DNA of 38,694 nucleotides from an uncultured Mordavella sp. (GTDB taxonomy: Bacteria; Bacillota; Clostridia; Lachnospirales; Lachnospiraceae): the NCBI GenBank assembly GCA_902406105.1, contig CABPCP010000028.1, positions 1-38,694 on the forward strand, read 5' to 3'. Position numbers and translations under genes: made by a program. Below the pieces are notes generated by a model. It had not been told where the DNA came from and ran no database searches. It saw nothing but the letters and a program-made list of their open reading frames with translations. Below, one piece after another: positions 29,576 through 37,879 of the stretch (position 1 is the stretch's first letter; every line of letters begins with the position of its first letter).

Positions 29576-30727
29576 ATGTTGTATACGTTTCCAGATTATT
29601 ACAGAGAATTCCAATGCATTGCGGACCGGTGCGAAGACACCTGCTGCGCCGGATGGCAGATCGTGATCGATGGAAAGACGCTCATGCGTTACCGGAGAAT
29701 GGGCGGAGCCTTTGGAAAGCGGCTGCGCAGGCAGATCCAGTGGAAGGAGAAGGTATTCCAGAGGCAGCAGGATGAACGATGCGCGTTTCTGGATGAGAGG
29801 AACTTGTGCGGCATTTATAAGCAGCTTGGACCCAAAGGCCTGTGTCGGACCTGCAGACTGTATCCCCGGCATATCGAAGAGTTTGAAAATGTGCGGGAAG
29901 TGACACTGTCGGTTTCCTGCCCGGAGGCGGCCAGGATCCTGCTGGAGAAGAAAGAGCCTGTGCGGTTCTTGAACTTTGAGCGGAAAGGCCAGGAATCTTA
30001 TCAGGATTTCGATGAGCTTACCTATTCCCTGCTGGCGGATGGAAGAGATGTTATGATCCGGATTTTGCAGAATAGGAGCCATCCGGTGTGGCTGCGGGCA
30101 GGTCTGGTCCTTGGACTGGCCCACGATATGGAGAGGCGGATGCGCCGGGGCATGATTTTTGCCTGCGGGGAATTATATGACCGGTATGAGAGCGGGGCGG
30201 CCGCGGAATATACCGGAGAAAGACTGGAGGCTTACGAGAGCCAAGCAAAGAAACGGTTCCAGGATTCCAGGAGAGAGTTCCAGACGTTATATCAGTTGGA
30301 ATTACTCCGGGAGGATTGGGAGCGCCTGCTGCGGGAAAGTGAAATTTTCCTCTATCAAGGAGGGGCCGTACCGTATCAAGAGACAGAAGCAGCGTTCCGG
30401 GAATGGATGAAACGCCGGATGCCGGACTGGGAGACGGCCTGTGAGCAGATTCTGGTTTACTTTATCTCCACTTATTTCTGCGGGGCGGTCTATGATGGAA
30501 GGAGCTGGGGAAAAGCCAGAATGGCGGCTGTCAGCGCCTTTCTGATCTATGAGCTTTGGAAGGCCCGGTGGCTGAAAAACGAAGGAACATTAGACTTAGA
30601 GGATATGACAGAGATCCTCTATCGCTTCTCGCGGGAATTGGAACATTCGGACCAGAATCTGGAACAGATGGAAAAAAGTATGGAACACAGGGGGATTCCG
30701 TGGATAAAGATGGGAAAGGAGGACTAG
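29576..30727 (+). CDS. FliB-family (flagellin lysine-N-methylase-like) cysteine-rich protein
   Basis: The protein has 383 residues. The N-terminus has a FliB-type cysteine cluster C14-x4-C19-x3-CC (FQCIADRCEDTCCAGWQ), a second set in CAFLDERNLCGIYKQLGPKG ending CRTCR, and SCPEAAR, as expected for a probable metal or Fe-S site. FliB methylates flagellin lysines in Salmonella, but most clostridial relatives are known only by homology. No flagellar genes are in the window, so another protein may be the substrate. GTAGGAGTGAGAGAAG precedes the ATG. The next gene starts 1 base after its stop. Confidence 0.8.
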   Translation: MLYTFPDYYREFQCIADRCEDTCCAGWQIVIDGKTLMRYRRMGGAFGKRLRRQIQWKEKVFQRQQDERCAFLDERNLCGIYKQLGPKGLCRTCRLYPRHIEEFENVREVTLSVSCPEAARILLEKKEPVRFLNFERKGQESYQDFDELTYSLLADGRDVMIRILQNRSHPVWLRAGLVLGLAHDMERRMRRGMIFACGELYDRYESGAAAEYTGERLEAYESQAKKRFQDSRREFQTLYQLELLREDWERLLRESEIFLYQGGAVPYQETEAAFREWMKRRMPDWETACEQILVYFISTYFCGAVYDGRSWGKARMAAVSAFLIYELWKARWLKNEGTLDLEDMTEILYRFSRELEHSDQNLEQMEKSMEHRGIPWIKMGKED

Positions 30728-30728
30728 G

Positions 30729-32039
30729 ATGGAGCAGAGTACAGTAAAAGGATTATTTGAATTTATTGAAGCCAGTCCTACCGCCTACCATGCGGTGGAA
30801 CGGATGAAAAAAGAACTGGAAGGACAAGGGTACCAGGAACTATCGGAGCGCGGTGAATGGAAGCTGAAGGATGGCGGCCGGTATTATGTGGTACGGAATG
30901 GTTCGTCCCTGACAGCGTTTCGGATTCCCCATGGGACTGTGAAAGGATTCCAGATCGCGGCAAGCCACAGCGACTCTCCAGGGCTGAAGCTGAAGGAAAA
31001 CCCGGAGATGGAGGCGGATGGCGGTCTGGTAAAATTAAATGTGGAAAAATACGGGGGAATGTTGTGCTCGACCTGGTTTGACCGTCCCCTTGGCATAGCG
31101 GGACGGCTGCTGATCCACCAGGGCGGCAGGCTGGTAAGCAAGCTCATAGATCTGGGCGGAGACGTGTGCCTGATCCCCAGTCTTGCGATCCACATGAACC
31201 GGAACGCCAATGAAGGAATCAAATATAACGTGCAAAAGGACATGCTCCCTCTGTACCGCAGCCAGGGCGGCAGAAAGGGACTGATGGACCAGGCGGCGGC
31301 AGCGGCCGGCACAGAGAGGGAGCGGATCGCGGGATACGATCTGTTTGTCTATAACCGGATGAAAGGAAGCGTTTGGGGCGGCTCGGGTGAATTTATCTCT
31401 ATTGGCCGCCTGGACGACCTGCAATGCGCGTACGCTTCCCTTCGGGCATTTCTGGACGCAAAAGAGGGCGGCAGTATTCCGGTCCTTTGTGTGTTCGATA
31501 ATGAAGAAGTGGGAAGTATGACCAGGCAGGGGGCAGACTCTACATTCCTGTCGGACGTTCTGGTCAGAGTCAGTGAAAGCTTAGGAAAGACGGCTGCCGG
31601 ATACCGTCAGATGCTGGCTATGAGCTTCATGGTCTCGGCAGATAATGCTCATGGAGTCCATCCCAACTATGGGGACAGATCCTGTCCCACAAACAAGCCT
31701 GTGCTCAATGGCGGCGTGGTGATCAAGTTCAGCGCCAACCAAAGATATAGTACAGATGGATTCTCAGCGGCTGTTTTCCGCCAAGTCTGCGGCCAAGCGG
31801 GAGTACCCTGTCAGGTTTTCGCCAACCGGTCGGATATGCCGGGAGGATCTACCCTTGGCAGTCTGTCCGGCACTCAGGTTTCGATCCCAACGGCGGATAT
31901 CGGACTGGCCCAGCTTGCCATGCATTCGGCCTATGAAACGGGAGGAAGCAGGGATACTGCTTATCTTATTAAGGCGCTGCGGGAATTTTACCAGTGTTCT
32001 GTATCAGAGGAAGCAGACGGAAGCTATATCCTGATCTAA
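30729..32039 (+). CDS. apeB: M18-family aminopeptidase (aspartyl aminopeptidase type)
   Basis: The protein has 436 residues. Zinc-site motifs are ASHSDSPGLKLK (H80, D82), FDNEEVGSMTRQGADSTFL with the catalytic Glu pair, and SADNAHGVHPNY. A late H in IGLAQLAMHSAYET completes the set. M18 enzymes are large cytoplasmic assemblies that remove N-terminal acidic or neutral residues from peptides. The start lies 1 base after the FliB-like stop, inside GAAAGGAGGACTAGG, so the two genes are translationally linked. The membrane-protein gene follows after 29 bases. Confidence 0.92.
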   Translation: MEQSTVKGLFEFIEASPTAYHAVERMKKELEGQGYQELSERGEWKLKDGGRYYVVRNGSSLTAFRIPHGTVKGFQIAASHSDSPGLKLKENPEMEADGGLVKLNVEKYGGMLCSTWFDRPLGIAGRLLIHQGGRLVSKLIDLGGDVCLIPSLAIHMNRNANEGIKYNVQKDMLPLYRSQGGRKGLMDQAAAAAGTERERIAGYDLFVYNRMKGSVWGGSGEFISIGRLDDLQCAYASLRAFLDAKEGGSIPVLCVFDNEEVGSMTRQGADSTFLSDVLVRVSESLGKTAAGYRQMLAMSFMVSADNAHGVHPNYGDRSCPTNKPVLNGGVVIKFSANQRYSTDGFSAAVFRQVCGQAGVPCQVFANRSDMPGGSTLGSLSGTQVSIPTADIGLAQLAMHSAYETGGSRDTAYLIKALREFYQCSVSEEADGSYILI

Positions 32040-32068
32040 AGAAAGAAGAGGAAAGAGAGAAACGTAGG

Positions 32069-33526
32069 ATGGAGAGGGAAAGAGAGAGGCTTCGCTGTCA
32101 GTTTGAGAAAAGGCAGAATCTGTTGATGGCCGGAAGTATCCTGCTGATTCTGGCGGGGCTTTTTATGTTTGTCTGCCTGTTTATTTCTATGACGGACGAA
32201 GAGATGGGGCCGGTTTCCTGGATAAGCTGCGGAATTGCGGGAATCTGGGAAGTTGCCATGGGAATCTGGGGGATCCTCATCGCAAGAGAACGCAGGGTGG
32301 ATTTTTCCAGAGCAAAGATCATCGTGTATGAATCGAAGCTGGGAGTAGGACTGGCCTGGGCGCTTTATGGCATCGGACTTCTTGCGGCGGCGGCAGTCTT
32401 TGGATTTGCGATGGCAGATAACGGGGCAGCGCTGATCTTGGCGGCGGTCCTGGCCCTGCTGCTGTTTGGATGGGCGGCCTGCTGGAGCGACTACCGCAAT
32501 CGCAGGATCCTGGCGGATGACCAGAGAATATGGGGCGCTACCGCTTTTGGAAGGAACTGGGATTTCTCAAAGAGCGAGATCAAGGAAGTGAGGCTGAAGC
32601 CTTCCTTTGGGGATTTTGTGGCGATTGGAAGAAATGGGGAGAAGCTGTTCCGGTTTGAATACAACATGCGGCACGCGGAGGAATTGTTTACAGCCCTGGA
32701 GGGGAAAATTCCCTCCTGGCTGGGAGACGCGTGGCGGGAAGATAAGATGGAAAAATGGCGTCAGATGAATGAAATCCAGTGGACGCCCGATCAGGAGACG
32801 GAACAGACCCTTCACGCGGACCGGATCAGAAAAGGATTTCGGATTCTGGTACTGGTGAATGTACTGCTTTCCATTCTCCTTTTCTTTTTCTGTCCCACAG
32901 ACCTTTTGGCGCTGAAATACCAACTGCTTTTGATCGAGCTGCTTCCTCTTTCCTATTGTATCTATGCCTGGGTATTTGACGAGGTCATGTTCTGGCTGGA
33001 CGCCAATGCCTCAAAGGAATGGAAGCGGCGGCATGTGGGAATGGGGATGGCCTATCTCCACGGAGGGCTGATCATGCTCTTTGTGACCAATGGCGTGCTG
33101 ACCCGGCAGGTCAATTATGTGACCGGAGAAGAGAAATTCTGGATCGGGACGGTAGTTTTGACTGCCATCCTGTGGGTAATCACCCTGTTCCGGACCAAGA
33201 AAGCCCGTCTGCGGAAGCTGACAATGGGATTGGTCTGGTTCCCGTTTTTGGTGTTGTCTATGGGGATCATGGACGCTTCTGTTCTGGCGGTCTCCCAGCC
33301 GGCGAAGGAGAATCACTATCCGGCTCAGATCGTTGGAACCAGAGTGGATGAATCGGACAAATGGTTAGATTCCTATTATGTGGAAGTGCAGCTGCCGGAG
33401 GGAGAAACGGCGGAGGCGGAGGTTTCGTCCTCCATCTACCGGGAGATCAATGAAGGAAAGCCCAAGGTGGTATGCGAGCATACCGGGCCTTTTGGTATGC
33501 GGTTTATCGCGATCCATGATCCGTAA
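32069..33526 (+). CDS. Large multi-pass membrane protein of unknown function
   Basis: The protein has 485 residues when started at ATG 32069; the longer upstream frame overlaps apeB. It begins with a basic, charged segment (MERERERLRCQFEKRQ), followed by two hydrophobic hairpins in the first 140 residues (AGSILLILAGLFMFVCLFIS and others). A soluble stretch of about 110 residues comes next, then about four to five further helices around residues 250-390. The C-terminal 70 residues are extracytoplasmic-looking beta structure (YPAQIVGTRVDESDKWLDSY). No family is recognised. It is third in the FliB-like/apeB operon by spacing. An AAGAGGAAAGAGAG stretch may serve as a weak ribosome binding site. 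Confidence 0.6.
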   Translation: MERERERLRCQFEKRQNLLMAGSILLILAGLFMFVCLFISMTDEEMGPVSWISCGIAGIWEVAMGIWGILIARERRVDFSRAKIIVYESKLGVGLAWALYGIGLLAAAAVFGFAMADNGAALILAAVLALLLFGWAACWSDYRNRRILADDQRIWGATAFGRNWDFSKSEIKEVRLKPSFGDFVAIGRNGEKLFRFEYNMRHAEELFTALEGKIPSWLGDAWREDKMEKWRQMNEIQWTPDQETEQTLHADRIRKGFRILVLVNVLLSILLFFFCPTDLLALKYQLLLIELLPLSYCIYAWVFDEVMFWLDANASKEWKRRHVGMGMAYLHGGLIMLFVTNGVLTRQVNYVTGEEKFWIGTVVLTAILWVITLFRTKKARLRKLTMGLVWFPFLVLSMGIMDASVLAVSQPAKENHYPAQIVGTRVDESDKWLDSYYVEVQLPEGETAEAEVSSSIYREINEGKPKVVCEHTGPFGMRFIAIHDP

Positions 33527-33572
33527 TGGACGAATAGAATCAACAGAACTTAGTAAGAAGGAGGTTTTCGGT

Positions 33573-34364
33573 ATGATCAAGATCGATCCGAAACGCTGTA
33601 TTGGCTGTAAAGCCTGTGTGAACGATTGTTTAGGGGGAGCGATCCGGCTGGAAGAAGGGAAGGCGGTATATATCAAAGACTGTTTTCACTGCGGCCACTG
33701 TGTTGCCGTCTGTCCCACAGGCGCGGTGACGATTCCTGAGTATGACATGGAAGAGGTAGAAGAGTATGACGCGGATACCTTTTCCATTAAGCCGGAGAAT
33801 TTTCTTCACGCGGTGAAATTCCGCAGGAGTGTTCGAAACTACAAGGAGACGCCGATCGAACCGGAGAAGATGGTGCGGATTTTGAATGCCGGAAGATATA
33901 CGGCTACGGCGCGGAATACGCAGGACTGCCGTTTTATCCTGATCCAGAAAGAGCTGGATGCGTTTAAAGAGCTGGTATGGCAGGAAATATCGCATCTTAC
34001 AGAGAAGATGGGAAAAGAGGATCCGCTGGCCAGGATGTTCCAGTTGTTTTATCTGCGGCAGAAACGGGATAAAAAAGACGACGCCCTTTTCTTTAATGCC
34101 CCGTCGGTTCTGGTCATCACACCGGGGGTGGAGATACTGGACGGAGGGCTTGCGGCGGCGAACATCGAACAAATGGCGGTGGCTTCAGGGGCTGGCGTCC
34201 TTTACAATGGATATCTGATGCATGTGATCGAGGGCAGTGAGAGATTAAAGGAATGGCTGGGGATCACCGGCGAGCAGGTGGCCTGCTGTATGCTGATGGG
34301 ATACCCGGCAGTCACTTACCGGAGAACCGCGCCTAGGAAAAAAGGAAAAATTGAATGGAGGTAA
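33573..34364 (+). CDS. Ferredoxin-domain nitroreductase
   Basis: The protein has 263 residues; the start at ATG 33573 follows GAAGGAGGTTTTCGGT. Residues 1-60 bind two [4Fe-4S] clusters (CIGCKACVNDC and CFHCGHCVAVCP). Residues 80-255 are a nitroreductase flavin domain (FRRSVRNYKETPIEPEKMVR, then GRYTATARNTQDCRF, and ASGAGVLYNGYL). Such fusions pass ferredoxin-type electrons to FMN to reduce nitro, quinone or other electrophilic compounds. The flavoprotein gene at 34372 follows after 7 bases, and together they look like a small redox operon. Confidence 0.88.
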   Translation: MIKIDPKRCIGCKACVNDCLGGAIRLEEGKAVYIKDCFHCGHCVAVCPTGAVTIPEYDMEEVEEYDADTFSIKPENFLHAVKFRRSVRNYKETPIEPEKMVRILNAGRYTATARNTQDCRFILIQKELDAFKELVWQEISHLTEKMGKEDPLARMFQLFYLRQKRDKKDDALFFNAPSVLVITPGVEILDGGLAAANIEQMAVASGAGVLYNGYLMHVIEGSERLKEWLGITGEQVACCMLMGYPAVTYRRTAPRKKGKIEWR

Positions 34365-34371
34365 GATTATT

Positions 34372-34989
34372 ATGAAAGTAATTCTCGTAAATGGAAGTTC
34401 CAGGAAAAACGGATGTACCAACGCGGCGCTTGCAGAAGTGGAGCGGGCGCTTAAGGAAGAAGGCATTGAGACGGAAATGTTCTTCATCGGAAATGCGGGA
34501 CTGCCCGACTGTATCGCCTGTCATAAGTGCAGGGAGACCGGGAAATGCGTCTTTGACGACTGCGTCAATGAGTTCGTGGAGAAAGCAAAGGAGGCGGACG
34601 GCTTCGTGTTCGGCTCACCCGTCTATTACGCCCATCCAAGCGGCCGGCTTTTGACTTTTATGGATCGGGCGTTCTATTCCTGCGGGAAAGCTTTCGCCTT
34701 TAAGCCGGCGGCGGCAGTCTTGAGCGCAAGGAGAGCAGGAACGACGGCTTCTTTCGATGTGATCAATAAGTATTTTACGATTTGTTCCATGCCGGTGGTT
34801 TCTTCCACCTATTGGAATCATGTATATGGGGCGCAGCCGGAAGAGGTCCAGGAAGATAAAGAGGGCCTGATGACTATGTATAACATTGGGAAAAACATGG
34901 CGTGGATGCTCAAATGCATTGCCCTGGGCAGGGAACATGGATTAGACCATCCAGATAATGAGAAAGTGCTGACCAACTTTACAAGATAA
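34372..34989 (+). CDS. NADPH-dependent FMN reductase / flavodoxin-like oxidoreductase
   Basis: The protein has 205 residues. The start at ATG 34372 follows GGAGGTAAGATTATT; the in-frame ATG at 34351 lies upstream of that site and is less likely. The N-terminus VILVNGSSRKNGCTNAALAE is the FMN-phosphate loop. The CIACHKCRETGKCVFDDC region supplies four cysteines like iron-sulfur flavoproteins. GSPVYYAHPSGRLLTFMDRA completes the flavodoxin-like fold. It could reduce quinones or accept electrons from the adjacent ferredoxin-nitroreductase. Strong terminator downstream. Confidence 0.88.
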   Translation: MKVILVNGSSRKNGCTNAALAEVERALKEEGIETEMFFIGNAGLPDCIACHKCRETGKCVFDDCVNEFVEKAKEADGFVFGSPVYYAHPSGRLLTFMDRAFYSCGKAFAFKPAAAVLSARRAGTTASFDVINKYFTICSMPVVSSTYWNHVYGAQPEEVQEDKEGLMTMYNIGKNMAWMLKCIALGREHGLDHPDNEKVLTNFTR

Positions 34990-34993
34990 GGGG

Positions 34994-35046
34994 AAAAAGG
35001 ATCCGGCGTTTCGTGAGAAACCACAAAAAGCCGGATCCTTTTTTGT
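34994..35046 (+). terminator. Terminator of the nitroreductase/flavoprotein operon
   Basis: AAAAAGGATCCGGC (34994-35007) pairs perfectly with GCCGGATCCTTTTT (35030-35043), followed by further T residues. Confidence 0.93.
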
Positions 35047-35060
35047 GCGTATCTACAAGG

Positions 35061-35144
35061 ATTAATCATGATTAATTATTTGGTTGACAGAAGGAAAGTA
35101 AGAAGGATATAATCAAGATAGAAATAAAATTAATCATGATTAAT
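35061..35144 (+). promoter_or_regulatory. Promoter flanked by two identical 16-bp palindromes
   Basis: ATTAATCATGATTAAT occurs exactly at 35061-35076 and 35129-35144, 68 bases centre to centre. Between them are TTGACA (35084-35089), an 18-base spacer and TATAAT (35108-35113). The second palindrome covers roughly +9 to +25 of the transcript. Two perfect sites bracketing a promoter argue for tight control by a dimeric repressor, perhaps with looping. The TetR gene at 36343 is the nearest candidate; this pairing is inferred. Confidence 0.85.
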
Positions 35145-35205
35145 TTTTAACATTGCGGGACAGACAGCAAGAAGGCTGTCAAAAAATTAAGAAGGAGGAA
35201 TCATT

Positions 35206-36255
35206 ATGGCTTACACAGCAACCGAAGAACAAAAACAATTATTTGCCAAGGACCACGAAGATTTGAAGAAGATCGTAGATCTGGGGAAAGAAATTCTTTG
35301 GCTGACAAAAGAAGAATGTGTCAAGGCAGGACCGGATATGGACGAGACCTTGTCCCTGATCGAGAATGTGCTGATCGACCACGGGAGAAAAGAGTATGAG
35401 ATGCCGGCAAAGATCGGGATCCACCCCTGGAGCGATGTGTTCTTCCATGCGATGCCGGCCTATGTGCCAAACAGCAAAGCCTGCGGAATCAAGTGGATCG
35501 AGTGCTTCCCCCGGAATCCTAAGGAGTTCCAGCTCCCCCAGACCACGGGCCTTCAGATCATGAATGATATTGAGACGGGCGTGCCTTATGCTGTGATGGA
35601 CTGCGCCTGGCTGACTTCTATGCGGACGCCGGCAGTGACGGCCCTGACAGCAGCCAAGTTCCATCCAAACGCGGAATATTTCGGAATGTTTGGGTGCGGT
35701 GTACAGGGAATGGAACATGTGAAGTATATTCCCCGGACTTTGAAGAATCTGAAGAAAATCTATATATATGATGTAGTGGAAGAGCGCCAGGACCAGCTGA
35801 TCGAAGCGGTAAAGCCATACGTAGATGTGCCTATTGAGAAATCCGATCCAAAGACGATGGCGTCTAAGTGTGATGTGATGGCTTCCGCAACAATCATTTT
35901 GCTGAATCCGCTTGGCATTGTGAAAAAGGAATGGGTATCGAAAGGACAGACCATTCTTCCCTGCGACTTAAATACTTTCTGGGATCCCGCTATCCAGAGA
36001 GAGGCGGACAAATATTTTGTGGACAGCGTAGATGAGCATAAGCTGTTTGAAAGCATGGGATATTTCCCGGATGGACTGCCCCAGATCAAGGGAGAGACTG
36101 GGGAGGTGCTGGCAGATCTGATTGAAGGAAGGACTTCCGCAGACGAACTGATCGTGGTATCCAATATCGGAATCTCCGTATGCGATATGGTAATGGGAAG
36201 GGCGATCTTCGACAAAGCGGTCCAGATGGGACTTGGGCGGAAACTGCCGCTGTAG
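35206..36255 (+). CDS. Ornithine cyclodeaminase / mu-crystallin family protein
   Basis: The protein has 349 residues. The NAD-binding motif is YFGMFGCGVQGMEHV, and family-typical surroundings are MPAKIGIHPW, GIKWIECFPRNP and MDCAWLTSMRTPAVTALTAA. Members catalyse NAD-dependent deamination of ornithine to proline or reduce imines and ketimines. The extended N-terminus (about 30 residues) and the FPRNP loop differ from classic ornithine cyclodeaminase, so the substrate could be another amino or imino acid. The start follows AAGAAGGAGGAATCATT. Regulation by the palindromes at 35061-35144 is likely. A bidirectional terminator separates it from the convergent TetR gene. Confidence 0.85.
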   Translation: MAYTATEEQKQLFAKDHEDLKKIVDLGKEILWLTKEECVKAGPDMDETLSLIENVLIDHGRKEYEMPAKIGIHPWSDVFFHAMPAYVPNSKACGIKWIECFPRNPKEFQLPQTTGLQIMNDIETGVPYAVMDCAWLTSMRTPAVTALTAAKFHPNAEYFGMFGCGVQGMEHVKYIPRTLKNLKKIYIYDVVEERQDQLIEAVKPYVDVPIEKSDPKTMASKCDVMASATIILLNPLGIVKKEWVSKGQTILPCDLNTFWDPAIQREADKYFVDSVDEHKLFESMGYFPDGLPQIKGETGEVLADLIEGRTSADELIVVSNIGISVCDMVMGRAIFDKAVQMGLGRKLPL

Positions 36256-36290
36256 AGGTACGACTGAAAAAGAGAAAGAACAGAACAAAG

Positions 36291-36336
36291 AAACATCAGG
36301 CCCAAATGTACGTTGGTGTACCGGGCCTGATGTTTT
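36291..36336. terminator. Bidirectional terminator between the OCD-family and TetR genes
   Basis: AAACATCAGGCCC (36291-36303) pairs with GGGCCTGATGTTT (36323-36335). T-rich tails are present on both strands. Confidence 0.88.
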
Positions 36337-36342
36337 GTGCTT

Positions 36343-36984
36343 TTATATTTTAGCGTAAGTCATAAGAACGGCTTTTACACATTCCAGGAAGTCCGCTTTG
36401 ATGAGTTCAGAATCTTTCTCCGGATGGTCCAAGAGAGTCTTGATACAGCCTTTGCAGATATAGATGGACATTTTGTTGATCAGCACAGCTTCCGCCTCTG
36501 TAAAGATTCCATCCCGGATGCATTTTTCCAGCATCATATAATCTCGTTTGAGGAAATCCCCCTCTTTAAGGAATACAGGAATATATTCCATGTTCATATT
36601 CAGGGTTTCTTCCGGAAACAGTTCATAGTAGTCAGTGATCACGCTGCTGAGCATATCGCTGTATTTCCCAAAAAACAGATTATTATAAATCTGAGGATTG
36701 CGGAACGCGTGATCCGCAAATGTGCTCCATACATCCAGATGCTGTTCCAGGATGGGCTTTCCAGAATGAGAAAGCTTTACTACCTGACGGATATAATCAT
36801 CCAAATACTTCAAAGAAGCATATAGAGCAAGTTCTTCCAGATTGGAAAAATAGCGGTACAGGTTGGCGGAGTTACAGTGAAGCCGGTCCGCGACCTTGCG
36901 GATGGTGAGAGCTTCCGGGCCTTCTTCACGCAGGATGTCATAAGCGGCTTTGATATAAGATTTTTTGGAAATATCGTTGTGCAT
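36343..36984 (-). CDS. TetR-family transcriptional regulator
   Basis: The protein has 213 residues. Residues 8-54 are the TetR helix-turn-helix (AAYDILREEGPEALTIRKVA ... LHCNSANLYRYFSNLEELAL). The C-terminal ligand and dimerisation domain contains several large hydrophobic and aromatic patches. It has its own promoter (37041-37069). It is convergent with the ornithine-cyclodeaminase-family gene, whose promoter carries two 16-bp palindromes of the size TetR dimers use. Its own promoter lacks that palindrome, so autoregulation by the same site is not supported. The ribosome binding site is weak (CAAGGTTC). Confidence 0.88.
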   Translation of the reverse strand: MHNDISKKSYIKAAYDILREEGPEALTIRKVADRLHCNSANLYRYFSNLEELALYASLKYLDDYIRQVVKLSHSGKPILEQHLDVWSTFADHAFRNPQIYNNLFFGKYSDMLSSVITDYYELFPEETLNMNMEYIPVFLKEGDFLKRDYMMLEKCIRDGIFTEAEAVLINKMSIYICKGCIKTLLDHPEKDSELIKADFLECVKAVLMTYAKI

Positions 36985-37040
36985 GCGGCGAACCTTGTTC
37001 TTTCTGTTATAATATTTCTGAATATAACTAATTTACCAGT

Positions 37041-37069
37041 ATTATAGCATGAAAGAAAAGATTTGTAAA
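37041..37069 (-). promoter_or_regulatory. Promoter of the TetR-family gene
   Basis: On the minus strand TTTACA (plus 37064-37069), a 17-base spacer and TATAAT (plus 37041-37046). Confidence 0.7.
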
Positions 37070-37098
37070 AAAGTGAACCGCGAAATCAATCTTTTTAC

Positions 37099-37129
37099 TT
37101 GACATTCAAGTTACTGGAAGGTGTTAGAT
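37099..37129 (+). promoter_or_regulatory. MerR-type promoter with a 19-base spacer
   Basis: TTGACA (37099-37104) and TTAGAT (37124-37129) are 19 bases apart. The spacer ATTCAAGTTACTGGAAGG has an imperfect dyad (TTC...GAA). This over-long spacer with a dyad is the standard target of MerR activators, which twist the DNA to align the two boxes. The adjacent MerR gene is therefore probably autoactivated. Confidence 0.75.
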
Positions 37130-37149
37130 AAAGAGGAAGGAGGGAGACT

Positions 37150-37764
37150 ATGACGATCAAAGAGGTGGAAGAGAAAGCCGGGATCAAGAAAGCCAATATC
37201 CGTTTTTATGAAGAGGCGGGCCTGATCACACCGTCCAGGCATCAGGCTAATAATTACCGGATGTATTCAGATGAAGATGTGGAACTGTTAAAGAAGATCC
37301 GGTTTCTAAGAAGCATTGACGTTTCTGTGGAGGATATCAGGCGCTTAAAAGAAGAGCGGATCTCATTAGAGTGTCTGATGGACCGGCACATGGAGAAACT
37401 CCAAAGGGATAAAGAAAATATAGAGACGGCTGAAGAAATCTGCAGAAAGATTCGTGAAGAGAAGCAGACATTCCAAACTCTGGACCCTTCTTTTACCAAA
37501 GCGGATGATATTTGGAAAGAAAAAGGAGGTTATGTAATGAAGACAGACAGGATCAGACAGATCAGCAGATTACAGGAAAAGGATAAAAAGATACTGGATT
37601 TCATAGAAGCGGTCAGCTCTCTATTCCTTGGAATCTCCATTATCCTGGCGTTCCAGGGGGTAAAATGGCCGGTCTGGCTGTTCGTCCTGGTCGGAGCGGT
37701 GATGATCTTGGCGCATATCGCGAGACATCGGATTTCTAAGGAGATTAGTCGTTTAAGGAAATAA
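37150..37764 (+). CDS. MerR-family regulator with a C-terminal two-helix membrane domain
   Basis: The protein has 204 residues. Residues 1-70 are the MerR winged helix (IKEVEEKAGIKKANIRFYEE and YSDEDVELLKKIRFLRSIDV). Residues 75-110 form the dimer coiled coil. Instead of a ligand domain, residues about 148-190 hold two membrane helices (AVSSLFLGISIILAFQGV and WPVWLFVLVGAVMILAHI) with a basic end. The regulator is thus probably membrane-tethered. Its promoter is of MerR type. In frame, AAAGGAGGT (37522-37530) followed by ATG 37537 offers an internal start for a separate 75-residue membrane protein (Met130 onward). ERISLECLMD is typical of uncharacterised clostridial MerR proteins. Confidence 0.87.
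   Translation: MTIKEVEEKAGIKKANIRFYEEAGLITPSRHQANNYRMYSDEDVELLKKIRFLRSIDVSVEDIRRLKEERISLECLMDRHMEKLQRDKENIETAEEICRKIREEKQTFQTLDPSFTKADDIWKEKGGYVMKTDRIRQISRLQEKDKKILDFIEAVSSLFLGISIILAFQGVKWPVWLFVLVGAVMILAHIARHRISKEISRLRK
37522..37539 (+). promoter_or_regulatory. Strong internal ribosome binding site inside the MerR gene
   Basis: AAAGGAGGT lies 6 bases before an in-frame ATG at 37537 (Met130). It is stronger than most genic starts here. It could produce a short protein made only of the membrane region, or be a relic of two genes fused. Confidence 0.6.
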
Positions 37765-37879
37765 GAGTCTGTGTTTGGCAGATGTTCTATATTTAGATGA
37801 CGGAATTGTATTTGAGTGATATAATGCAAGTACAGCCTGAATTTATAAAGGAATCTGAAATGAGCGAGGAATTAAGAGG

